From: Nipponacmea schrenckii
Lineage: Eukaryota > Mollusca > Gastropoda > Lottiidae
Reading direction: 5' to 3'
DNA: 64,000 bases
NCBI GenBank assembly: GCA_030562195.1
Contig: CM060202.1
Location: 13,764,001-13,828,000, forward strand
Within the stretch, counting starts at the first letter, position 1, and the number at the start of each line of letters is the position of its first letter. The translations under genes and the position numbers were made by a program. The notes below the pieces were generated by a model, which was given only the letters and a program-made list of their open reading frames with translations, was not told the DNA's origin and searched no databases. Positions 1-11,200 of this stretch are shown here, piece by piece.

Positions 1-1
1 A

Positions 2-1636
2 CTTCAACAAGCTCAGTTACTCAGACGTCGTATGGCTATCATGACAGCAACATCAGCAGGAGGAGGAGGAGGACAAAGTTCTATGCAGGCAAGTGCACCA
101 CCAGCCTTACCAGGACCTCAACACTTAAGTAATGATGGCAAACCTCAGGGTACACCACCAGCTGGAGCAATGAAAGCAGCCCAAGAAGCTCAAAATGCTG
201 CCATAGCACAGCGGAATTTAGTGTCAGGCCCTATGAATATTGGTGGCAAACCAGTTAGTATGCAACAACAACAGCAGCCTCAACCAGCCCAAAAGATGGT
301 TCCTAGTCCTACTGTTGTAAATACAATGCCTCCTAATACCATGCAACATCCAACTGTTCAGAGACCACAGTGGGGACAAAGTGCGCCACCTGCATATCCC
401 AATCAACAAATTAATCAACCTAGGATGCCTGTGAATCAACCTATTAGAATGCCTATGCAGTCTCCAAACCAACCACAGAATCCTGGACCTGGTGGAATGG
501 GTAGTGTAGCTATGAATGTCCCACCAAGGAACCCTGGTCAAATGCCAAATGCTTCAGTTCAACAGTTACTCAATGCACTTAAACATCAGAATACACCCAA
601 AACTGAAGAAAGAGTATTATCAATGTTAAAACAGAATCCAGAACTCATGGCATCTGTTTTGAAAATGAAGTACCAAAAGCAAAATCAGATGCAGCAACAA
701 CAACAGCAGCAGCAACAACAGCAACAACAGATGGGTGGTATGGGAGTCCCTTCAATGCAGCAGCTGACACCACAACAGATGCAAATACTTCAAATGAGAC
801 GCCAGCAACAACAACAACATCAGCAGCAGCAACAGCAACAAGCCCAGCATCAACAGCAGCATCCTCAACATCAACAACAGCACTTGAATCATTTCCCACC
901 TCAAAATCAAATGCAGAATTTTCAAGGACAGAGGCAGAGGATGGCTTTTTCTGGACAAAACTTCGCAAATGATAATCCCCAGCACATGCATCAATTTCAG
1001 CAACAGCAACAAATGATGCAGCATTCTCAATTCAAACATTTACAAGGTGGTGGTAAACCAATGAGTCCTCAACATATGATGGGACAGCAGAATAATCCTA
1101 ACCAACAGCAACTCATGCAACAGATGAGATCACCTCAAACTTCTGTGCAATTGAAACAGCATGTGATTACAGGTGGAAAACCTCTCAGTCCACAGCATAT
1201 GATGGCTCAACAGGCCAATCCATCACCTCAACATATTATGCAACAAGTGCGTTCTCCTCAGACTTCAGTGCATCAAGTTCAGATGCGACAGAACGATCAT
1301 ATGATGTCGCCTTCACCGCAGGGCAATGTATCATTACCACAAACTGTTCGATCTCCCCAACCCACTCCATCACCACGTCAGCATCTAGCACCATCACCCC
1401 GTCAACTTCAACAATCACCCCATCACATACCTCCAAATCAGTCACCCCATCCAGTTGTAGGAGCACATTCTATGGGTGACCCTAATCAAATGAAACCTGA
1501 TCAAGTCATGCTTCCCCAACTTCAAGCTCAGCATCCAAACATGCCCCAGCATCCAAACATGTCCCAATTACAAAGTCCTGCCCCAGATACCGATATTAAT
1601 TCGGAGAAATTAACCCGCTATGTTGATTCATTATAG
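2..1636 (+). CDS. CBP/p300 transcriptional coactivator, last coding exon (partial)
   Basis: C-terminal part of a CREB-binding protein/p300 family histone acetyltransferase, a nuclear scaffold recruited by many transcription factors. The frame is already open at base 2, reading LQQAQLLRRRMA, as in the segment that precedes the C-terminal region of animal CBP; the ATG at 32 is therefore internal. At about 545-695 lies the nuclear coactivator binding domain (LLNALK...ERVLSMLKQNPELMASVLK), the three-helix module that binds p160 coactivators and IRF3 in vertebrates. Two poly-Gln tracts follow (691-730, 803-885), then a Gln/Pro/Met-rich low-complexity tail with repeated MSPQHMM and MRSPQTSV blocks. 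The protein ends SEKLTRYVDSL, resembling the vertebrate LEKFVEGL terminus, before a TAG stop. The KIX, bromo, HAT and TAZ domains must lie upstream of the window. No intron is visible in this part. Confidence 0.95.
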   Translation, partial: LQQAQLLRRRMAIMTATSAGGGGGQSSMQASAPPALPGPQHLSNDGKPQGTPPAGAMKAAQEAQNAAIAQRNLVSGPMNIGGKPVSMQQQQQPQPAQKMVPSPTVVNTMPPNTMQHPTVQRPQWGQSAPPAYPNQQINQPRMPVNQPIRMPMQSPNQPQNPGPGGMGSVAMNVPPRNPGQMPNASVQQLLNALKHQNTPKTEERVLSMLKQNPELMASVLKMKYQKQNQMQQQQQQQQQQQQQMGGMGVPSMQQLTPQQMQILQMRRQQQQQHQQQQQQQAQHQQQHPQHQQQHLNHFPPQNQMQNFQGQRQRMAFSGQNFANDNPQHMHQFQQQQQMMQHSQFKHLQGGGKPMSPQHMMGQQNNPNQQQLMQQMRSPQTSVQLKQHVITGGKPLSPQHMMAQQANPSPQHIMQQVRSPQTSVHQVQMRQNDHMMSPSPQGNVSLPQTVRSPQPTPSPRQHLAPSPRQLQQSPHHIPPNQSPHPVVGAHSMGDPNQMKPDQVMLPQLQAQHPNMPQHPNMSQLQSPAPDTDINSEKLTRYVDSL

Positions 1637-2650
1637 TACAAACTTAATTTAAAGGTGCGTTATAAATATTATATTATTATTATTATTATTATATACATAT
1701 ATATATATTATAAATATATAAATACATGCAAATTAACTTATGTACCATAGTCGTTAAATAGAAATTCATCATCTTTGTATTTTGTCCATAGTTTTGTTTT
1801 TCATTTTTCTGGAACAAATTGTGAATTATTGAGAATGACATTGCTACTTGTTTTAATATTATGAGGAATTTTTTTTTTTTATCATTTTGACAACTTCTAT
1901 GTAAGTTGGAACTAAGTTATTGACATTTTTTTGTGAGAATTGACCATGGACAAATGAACACTGTTTAAATTGTACACAGTATCACAATATCTATTGTACA
2001 ATACTTCAGTTCTTTACTTCCATCTTTATTCCCTTCATGTTCCTTTTTTTTCCTCTAAAGTTATGTTGTGATCTTTTTTGTAATAAAAAAGATATTTTTA
2101 TACTCTAAATCTCAGAAAAGGAGAGACCTATCCGTGTCTGTTTATATGTGATCTCTTTTATGTGTTTACCAGAAACTATGTGCTACTAGCCTGGATGTAT
2201 TTATTCTAATGGAGTGATTCTTGCATGGATATGGGACGACCCACATTAATTTCAAATGTATATATACTTACCGTTTTATACACTTTAAAAGAGACTGTGA
2301 AATTGAAACTTTCTGTCAAAAGAAGGGAATTCAAGTGACCAAAGTGATTTCTATTTAATTGTGATTTGTGCATATGGAATGATGCAGCAATTGTTAGACT
2401 TAGTGTCTACTACTTAAAACTGTTTTGTAAATGTGTGCATTCATTTCTAGAAATTGTGATGTCTTTGTGTTCATTGTGTATAAGATCACCTAACGAGGAT
2501 GATTGATCTCTCGTTTTGTTATCAAATTGTTCTTTGTCCATCTGTCTATGGTTAAACATAATCCTTTTCTATTTGCATTCAAATTTCACTGAGTTTTTTC
2601 GCAGATTGAAATTATGTAAATAAAATAAAGTATTCTATAAAGATTGATTC
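1637..2650 (+). other. 3' UTR of the CBP/p300 gene
   Basis: AT-rich non-coding sequence directly after the stop codon. It has a TA microsatellite at about 1675-1725 and AATAAA hexamers near 2082 and at 2619-2629, where two overlap just before an AT-rich stretch. The distal pair is the likely main poly(A) signal. The end is inferred. Confidence 0.6.
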
Positions 2651-5264
2651 TTGTTTTTCATTCATTTTTTGTGAATTATTTTGGTGTTGTTCCAAAGATT
2701 CAAAATAACAACTTGCCTTCAAAGAACTAGAAGATCTACAAAAGAATGTTGAATTGTCGCTCCTCTTCAACTGCCAGACACATACTAACTATAGTAATGC
2801 AACCAGAAGAAGCTCATAGATCGTATAAAGTATACATGATAGAATATTCTATAAACTTAAAATGATGGGTGTGGCCCACCTTGAGGAATTCTTTGTGATA
2901 ATGGTAGTGGGCCTTATGGAATTCTTTGTGATAAAGGTAGTGGGGCACATAAAGGTATTCTGAGCTACAGATAAGTTAATATTGCTCTAATTGTGATATA
3001 TTATCCCCCTTTAGTCGAGAAATTGTTTTCTAAAGAGAAAATAAGAAAACCTATTGAGCTTACTAAAACTTAGTATGGTTTTTACTATGAAATCACTAGT
3101 GCTGCGTTGATACTTGACGATACCTCACATTCCATTTAGAGTGGACATTTTTTAAATAAAATTCTGCCACTACTTAATAACCTGCCAAATATGACTACCA
3201 AATATCAATGAATATAGGTCTACATGTATATTATAATGAAATTTGATGATAAAATATTAATTTGGACCCAAATACCCTATATCGCGATGCGTAGGGTAAC
3301 ATGGGATAATACGCACCTCGTAAGAACTTGACGCGATTTCGACGACAGTAAATGTAAATGTGTTATGTCATGTGTTATGCTTGATAGGTAGATAGGTTAA
3401 TAATGCCCTCAAAATACTGTCATTAGATTTATTTTCTATAAAGGATATCCTGTAACATCAACGACACAAGTGCGTCTCGCGCCTATATTAAGAAGGCTAC
3501 ATGCCCCAAAGCCCTAACTGTAGTCTATAATCAACTGAGTTTCAATGTCAGTAAAGCAGATACAAATTTTGTATAAAAATCATTTTTATTTGTAACAATT
3601 TGCACGACACCCATAGTTTGATGTCAGTGGTGATCACATGACCATCATTTTTAGTAGTGTTATTCCGAGTAGGAATCTTGAACCGAGAGGTGCATTCCCC
3701 CATGCCACCCTATCGTATCGTGACATGATCGGCGATACCCAGCAACGGATATTACACGTGTTATTCAAGTCAACGTATAAATCATACATAGTTTAGTATG
3801 TTATTAATTAAGCCCCAGAATGAACACTGTTCATTTTCTGGCTTAATAGTCGATAGTTAATAGTTTGGGAGCTTTATTTTACTTGCTTCATTTTACTTAA
3901 GTAATAGCTCGAATGATGGCAACTAGAACTTCTCTTATGCCATTCTTGTGGGGGTATAAAAATAATAAAAATCATTATTTCACATTTAAACCAAACAAAT
4001 GTGCACTTCTTTCCCTGAGAACTGCATGAATCAGAAATCTATCTTGCGGGCATACGGAATGAAAAGGAAAAAAATTTAACACAAAAATATGTCAGGAAAC
4101 TATTCTGCCCAGCAAATTTAAATTATTTGAAAATGGGTGTTTGGTCAATTTGCATACATTTGGTGTCGCTTTAAATTCACCAAAGAGATTATTGACTTAA
4201 CAGCTTATTAAAATGAGAGTATATTATGAACGTTTTTCTTTTCTTTATTCTATGTTAATTTTGAATCAGGTGTAGTTTGAAAGTATATATTGACAATATG
4301 AACCAGTATAAAATAACACTTCACTATATCAATAAGATTAATCTTTTCGAAATTATATTAATATATACCCGTCTCATTTATTAAAATCACAATCTCCAAT
4401 AAATAATGCTTTTGAGATAAAAGGCGAAAGTCTTCGTATTTTATGTCGATTTGTTGTATTGGCTATTTCTTGCTTCTGGTCAGTACCTTTGCAAATTTGA
4501 CGTATACGTTTTTTGATAATTATTATGATCTGTTTTCTTATATTATAACCTTTCCCACAATCCCGTTTAGGTAATTAAACATTTAAACGGAGCATTTGAA
4601 TAGTAGACTCCTGTTTCAAATTAAAATCAGAAATTCATTCGAATGAATATGAGTTCGTGTGCAATCAAATTTATCCGAGAACGTTTCCTGTCGTTGTTAT
4701 CAAGTACAATACAACTTAAGGGATTATAGGACTTTTATATACGAAGACTTCTTGCTAATGTAGCTTTAATTAGAACTTTAAAGGACATGCAATATTTTTG
4801 TTGTTCAAAGATATTTAACCATATCTACGACTAAAAAGCTGTCTCTTTTAAAGCCTTGAACGTCAGGTAAGAATGTTGTTTTTAATGCTAATTATATTTG
4901 CTCCAGAGTGACGCTATAAGGCACAAATTCATGAACTGATTTTTTTTATGTTTATAGGCCATCTTATTTTCCTAACATTTTCTGTTGGTGTTGTCAGCAA
5001 ATTTATTATCTTATTGGTCTTTAATAGGAAATACGATGTATACGGATAACTTATGATTATTAGCCCTTCTATATTATGGCGAGATATCAATGCAACCTTG
5101 AAACACAATACACATGGCTAAGAAGGCTATTGGCGGTGGACACTTTAATGTTGGCTTGGCTGAACGATTTCCGCCTCTGAGACCAAGGAACAAATTGACC
5201 TCCGAAATGGTGAAATTTAAATGCCTTTAACACTAATGTAATTCAGAAGGAAGAGCATCTTGTC
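2651..5264. other. Intergenic, no gene seen
   Basis: About 2.6 kb of AT-rich sequence between CBP/p300 and the CNBD2-like gene A. No convincing exon was found. It holds a short direct duplication at 2880-2945 (GGAATTCTTTGTGATAA followed by GGTAGTGGG) and a hairpin at 3807-3847. The promoter and any 5' untranslated exon of gene A would fall here but cannot be pointed to. Confidence 0.5.
3807..3847. repeat. Short imperfect inverted repeat
   Basis: ATTAAGCCCCAGAATGAACA pairs with TGTTCATTTTCTGGCTTAAT, leaving a tiny loop; a few mismatches lie near the middle of the arms. Probably the remnant of a small foldback element or a chance hairpin; no function can be assigned. Confidence 0.5.
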
Positions 5265-8200
5265 ATGGCAGACGACAGGCCTTTACCATTACTCCCAGAC
5301 CAGAGACCACCTAAATTCCCAGCAAGTCTAGGTGCTTGTTTGACAAGAAATGGAGACGAGACCCATCTTAGAATATTACAGAGACAGTTTGGAGACTGGA
5401 CCAGTCGTCAGCCTATTTACTTACTCAATAAGAAGCGAGAAAGTAAACTGAAATCAGAAAGTCCACGGAGAAAGAGAGAATCAAAAGTATTGAGTGAAAG
5501 TCATCAACAAGTTTTATTAAGGAACTACATAAAGGAATATGGGGAATCTGTAAGTATATCATTTAAAATAAAATTCTTAATTCGAATAAAAGGTAAAGTT
5601 TGTAAAGTTGATTTTGATTTTCAAACTTACACTAAAAGAAATGAAAATGGCATTGATATTAGCGTGAATTCAAATAGGTCCAAGCGAAATCATGGAATTT
5701 CTTTAGGTTCCATTAAGTTATGAAAACACAATAACCAATAGACGATGACTGCTGGTAGAGCAAACTCATTAAAATCGGATTACAATTCCGTTTCGTTATT
5801 AGCGAAAATTTAGCGAAACAGAATTGTAATCTAGTTTCATTCGATTGTTGATAGTCAATATTTTCCTTCTCTTATAGTTCTATGCCTTCATAGAGTTCTT
5901 CCTTTTCTTCAGTTCAAGCCAAACGCCCTTTAAAGAAATTTAACTCCACTAGTATAATAAGTATCCTACTATCCTGCTGCACATGAGAGTGTTGTTGGCG
6001 TGTTAGGGTATGCTTAATCTCATCTTATTGACCTCAGAGAGCCCACAGAGCTAAAAAAAAATAATATCTGTTTGGCATATAATAGTAAGGCCTATTTATA
6101 TAATGCTTTTTTTTCATTATAGCCATACGAGACATTTAAACGTATCTCAAAGACTGTGCGAATTATAACCTCAGTTTGTTTGGCGCTCAAAGGGTTGGTG
6201 CAATTTTCAAGATTTTATCCATGTGTTATTTACACGCCAGCCTGTGCTTCTATTTTAGACAAGCTAACTGCATATGATTTAGAATGATAATATTTCTATA
6301 TCGCCCAGGCTTAAAATGAACACATTAAGCGAATGGCGACTATTTATCTCTAATGTCTTAACTACCAATAATTTCAAAAAATTACAAGAAAGGATTCAAA
6401 GGAAATATATATTTATTGGGTTATAGGTATATCAAGAGGAAAGAAAGCAGCGAATGGTCGTTTATTGAGATGTATTTACATGTAAAGAAAGACATGAAAG
6501 ATATCCTTGTTTTTAATCCTTACAACTTTATTTACGATCAACCAGTAAGTCAGTTCAACGAGTACATCTTATAAGACCAGGGGGCTTTCAACCTGGATTG
6601 ATTGGAGTAGCTAGTGAAATAGTTTATAAATTACTCGTTTATATAGCAATGGCATGGTAGTCTCTGACATTAGCTATTAATCTTGGTGTGTTCTTTGACG
6701 ATAATGTTCAATCACTTGTTCTTTGACGAAATTCGTTTAAATCGTTAGCTCAATGACGATAAGTTCCAAACGTTTATTTTTCGACGTTTAATTTCAAATC
6801 GTTTGTTCATTGACGATTAATTCCAATCGTTTAATCTTTGTCGATTAGTTCCAATCGTTTAATCTATTAATCTAATAAGTTGCAACCCTTTAATCTTTGG
6901 CGATTAGTTCCTATAGTTGGTACTTTGTTGATTAGTTCCAATCTATTGTAGTTTGATGATTAGTTCTTGCCAATTTGTAGTTATTTCATTTTAGAATTAT
7001 ACGCATATAGTTATGTATGATTGTAGATACAACAAATTAGTGAGATGTTAAGAAGAGCTCTAACTATCCTACCAACATTAAGAACACCTTCAGATATTCT
7101 ACTGGTAAGAAAATATTGAATAAACATGGTGTAGCTGGTGTGACAATTCGGGCCTTTTGCTTTGAGAAACTACAAGCACCCAAAATGCTGCCTGTGATAA
7201 AATAAAAAAGAAAGTAGTTTTATTTGCTTGGAGAATGGCAACTGTGATTTTTATTTGTCGATTAACAATTGGGCCGATTAGTTGCAAATACACCGTAAAC
7301 AATTCCGGTTCAAGGTCGACCTTCGATCGCCTTCAGATTGTAACGCACGTTTGACCTGTGCATTTGTAAATTCTCGTGTATTTCAGTTATTACCTTATTA
7401 TGTTCTGAATAATTGTTTTCTTTGAGAATGCTTATTATGTACGAAAAATAAGTTACGTCTTTGATATTTTTCTGTTTGATTTCAGATCTTAACATTTCTA
7501 AGAAACATTCGATGTTTCAAAGACTATCCTCCCTATACTCAAATAGAATTGTGCAAATGTATGATTCTACAAACGTAAGTAAAGAAATTATGAAATTTAA
7601 AAGTTTTTTTAAACTATTCAACAATATCGTATAATTATGTCATTTAGATAGGTTTTTAAAGAAAGTTTCAAAACTCTCAACTTTGATGAAATAAGTATTC
7701 CAATATTTACTGACACGCCTGCAAGAGCTAATTTTCAATAATTGTGTACTGTTCTTAATCTCCTTTCGGAAATAAATTCGACAACCGAATCGTATACAAT
7801 CAAGTTAATAAAATCGTACCATTCGAAATTTGGCACTGTTTAACATTTTCCCATTTGGAAACAACCTACGGTTTTAAGTAAATGGTAAATCAAAGGTCTG
7901 GAAACTCCCTTCACTTACTACTTTAAATCTATCCCTTTAAAGATGTTCTTGGATAGGTTAAATTTTGACTATTCAAGTTGGATCATTTAATTTCTATACT
8001 TTTAGCTATGAATCTCGTCGTATAGTTGTAAAACAAGGACAGCCAGCTTCGTCGTTTTATATTATTAAATCTGGAACCTTATTGATTAATGTCACAGAAA
8101 CTAATTTACACACTGGTAAAACATTCTACAGATCATGTGCTGAATTAAAAGATGGAGACTGTTTTGGTGTAAGTACTAAGCTAAAGAATAAACTCGTGTA

Positions 8201-11200
8201 GTTAAGTGATCTATAAAACTTGATTTCATGTTGTCAGAATTGATATTTCTACTTACGTATATAGTATGTACATTTTAATTACATAAACACGGATAGCTCT
8301 AATCTTTGAAGAAATAGAAGATTTCTCAGCTAGATGTTTTGTTCGAAGCACTTTTTGTTAGTTTATCGAATACAATAGCTTCGTAATTTGATCGTATGAA
8401 CTTAAAAGTGGTGATAACTTAATGTTCTTTTATTTATGTCCTAACAATAATTAAATGGTCAAAGCCAAAAATAAAAAATAAAATTAGAAAAAATGGCGAT
8501 GGGATCCAAATTGGAAAAATTCCTTTACATTTTAACCGTAGAAGCCAAATTTTGATGGAACTGTTGTTCTTTTCCATACAGGAAGTTGGACTATTAGAAA
8601 GATGTAATAGAACCGCCAGTGTTATCTGTAAAACTGATTGTCAATTATTGTTGATACTACAAGATGATTTTGACCGACTAATACGTGAACCTTTACTGAA
8701 GCAAAAACAGGAGCATGTTGATTTTTGTCAGTAAGTTCGAGTATTTTCCTAGAAGTACTTCTGTCTGTAAATCGATCTCGACGCAATGGCCCTACTTACC
8801 CGGATATAGTCTTTTACACATTAGCCAAATAAGAAAACTATCTATGGCTCACAACAAACCCGGTTGGAGAATAGCAGCACGCGTTCCCGAACATTAAGCA
8901 TGTTCTTCACCTGCACTCCTAACCCACCAGAGTACTTACAAAATTTACAAAAAAAGCTCAAATGCATTACTGTTTTTGTAAACTCGAGAGCTTCAGAAGC
9001 AACAACATATCTCTTGCATATTTTTTCCAGAAACATAAACTTATTTCAACATTTCCCGTGTGAAGTATTCTCATCACATCCAAATGAATTCTTTTACCAA
9101 TATTTCCCGTGAGTATGATGGGTTTTATTAAGTGTCAATAGACCCCATCTGATCATAATGTTATGGAAGTCGGCTCTGCTTGTCAGGTATAATCTTATCA
9201 TAATGTTATGGAATAAGTGTTCCAGGATCATCAAAATATTAAATCTTGCAATGTTCAGTAAAAGATTGCCAAATACATAATATTAGGAACAGTCATATAG
9301 ATGACAGTGAGATGAAGCGTTCAGCAAATCAGATAAATCATGAATACGACAATTTGTTGTCACCTATATTTCATGTCACATATTTTGAATTTCAGAAAAG
9401 ATTCTGTTATTTCAAGTGAAGCTGGTGATTTTAAATATTTGATTGTTATTATGACAGTAAGTATTTGTTATTTTAATAACATTTCTGGAATCACAGGAAC
9501 TAAAGATGTTACATTGAAAATAAAAAAAATACTAGTAAGCATTGTCGGTACACACACAAGGTTCGAAATTCGGTCTGGGCAAGCAGCATTGGGGTCATAT
9601 ACTTCTATTAAGAAATATACTAGAAGTGATATTGTTTATAATTCAGGGTAAATGTAGATTAGTGAGTTGTATAGAAGTAGATAAGAATGGAGATATACTT
9701 TCAAATATTACAAGTAAGTCATTTGAGCATAGTTTAATAAAAGATTTGCCACCAAAAGAGATAAGAGTCCTACCGAACGCAGAAGTCGTAAACCACATTA
9801 CAAATAAAGTATTATTTCTATAACATACATATCACTTAAATATGAACAGAAATTTTGACTATTGTTTTATATGGTAAATCTGATCATTATTTTATCCAGC
9901 AATAATTTTGTCTTTAGAGTCAAATAAAAAGAACAGTTTTAAAACCAGAGGAGATATAGAAGTTTTAACTCGGAAATTACCACCGATAATGAGAGCTAGA
10001 AGTAGTTCTGTTACCAAAGATACAGCGTTTCAACAGGTATAACATAATCGTATTGTCTTATATTTCTTGTTGGAATACACAGCGCCATAAGGTTTGGTAT
10101 GGTTTGTTGTGTTATTCCTTTGAAGTTAAAGAGTCCTCTTCTGTTTCACGTGATCACCGAATAGATCGGCCTAGCTGTCTATTTCTTCTTTTTATCCTCA
10201 AAATAGGCGTATCATTTTTCAGTGTGAATGTCCGATTTGATTCATCAAACATTAACAATGAATTAATTATTTTAATGCAAAAACAATCTTTAAGGTTACA
10301 ATTGAGATATGTTTTTTATAACTAATCCTTTTAAGACGAATTCAGATTGATCAAGTGGATGTATACTTGTAAATAGCATACATGTATATTCTATACGTAT
10401 TTTAGGTATAATTTGCGACCTTTTTGATGATAAAAATTTGCTTATTACCCGAGTAATTTTGATTCCAGAAACAGAGACGTATAGGCTCAGTTCCCAATCT
10501 TCGCCAACATTTGTTAAAAAGTAAGACATTTTTTCCTGAATTAATTAAAGAAGACGATGAAGCTGAAGATAAAGATAGTGACGATGATAGCGACAGTATT
10601 CATTTCAAGGTTAACCTTTATAATCTTAATATTCAGTCCGCAATGATCTGGTATCAGTCATTGGAAATGAGAAAGTATAAGAAATTGAGAAAGTATTATC
10701 AAGCAATACATATTTTGAGGGTTATTAGTGTTCCGTGAGTTATTCTCCCTTGTTTACTGTCTTGGATATCCAGCTACGCGCACACCAGTTTCATGAATGC
10801 GCGCTCGTATCATTTACAATTAAGTTTTTATAAAGTATAAAATGACTATAGATAAAAAGATAATGCTTGTTATTCCTCCTCATACTTTACCCCGCAGAGT
10901 CCAGTAAGCTCCTCTGCTATATAGCAATTCTACTATAATATATAGGAAACATGAAAAATATATTTGTAGTTATCAGATGGAAACAAAGGAGAAGATCTGG
11001 TGAGAACAGTTGAAGATAAGTTACAGATATCACATTATAATAGATTGTTGAAAAAAGGTAAGAGCTATATCTTACTATATAGCTTCTGATGACTCAAGCG
11101 AAGGTTATTATTTTAAATGGTTTTGTGTAATATTTTATGTCTGTTATCGCACGAACAGGGGCGTAGCGTGACCATTTTGACTGGGGTGTAACGTCTAAGT

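Noticed and set aside
224..1466. Antisense open frames under the CBP/p300 exon
   Set aside because: Caused by CAA/CAG repeats read backwards as Leu/Val/Ala runs; the sense frame is clearly the coding one.
10511..10738. Read-through of gene A exon 12 as a separate protein
   Set aside because: The exon ends at a donor at 10610 that keeps frame with 10970; the extra residues are intron.
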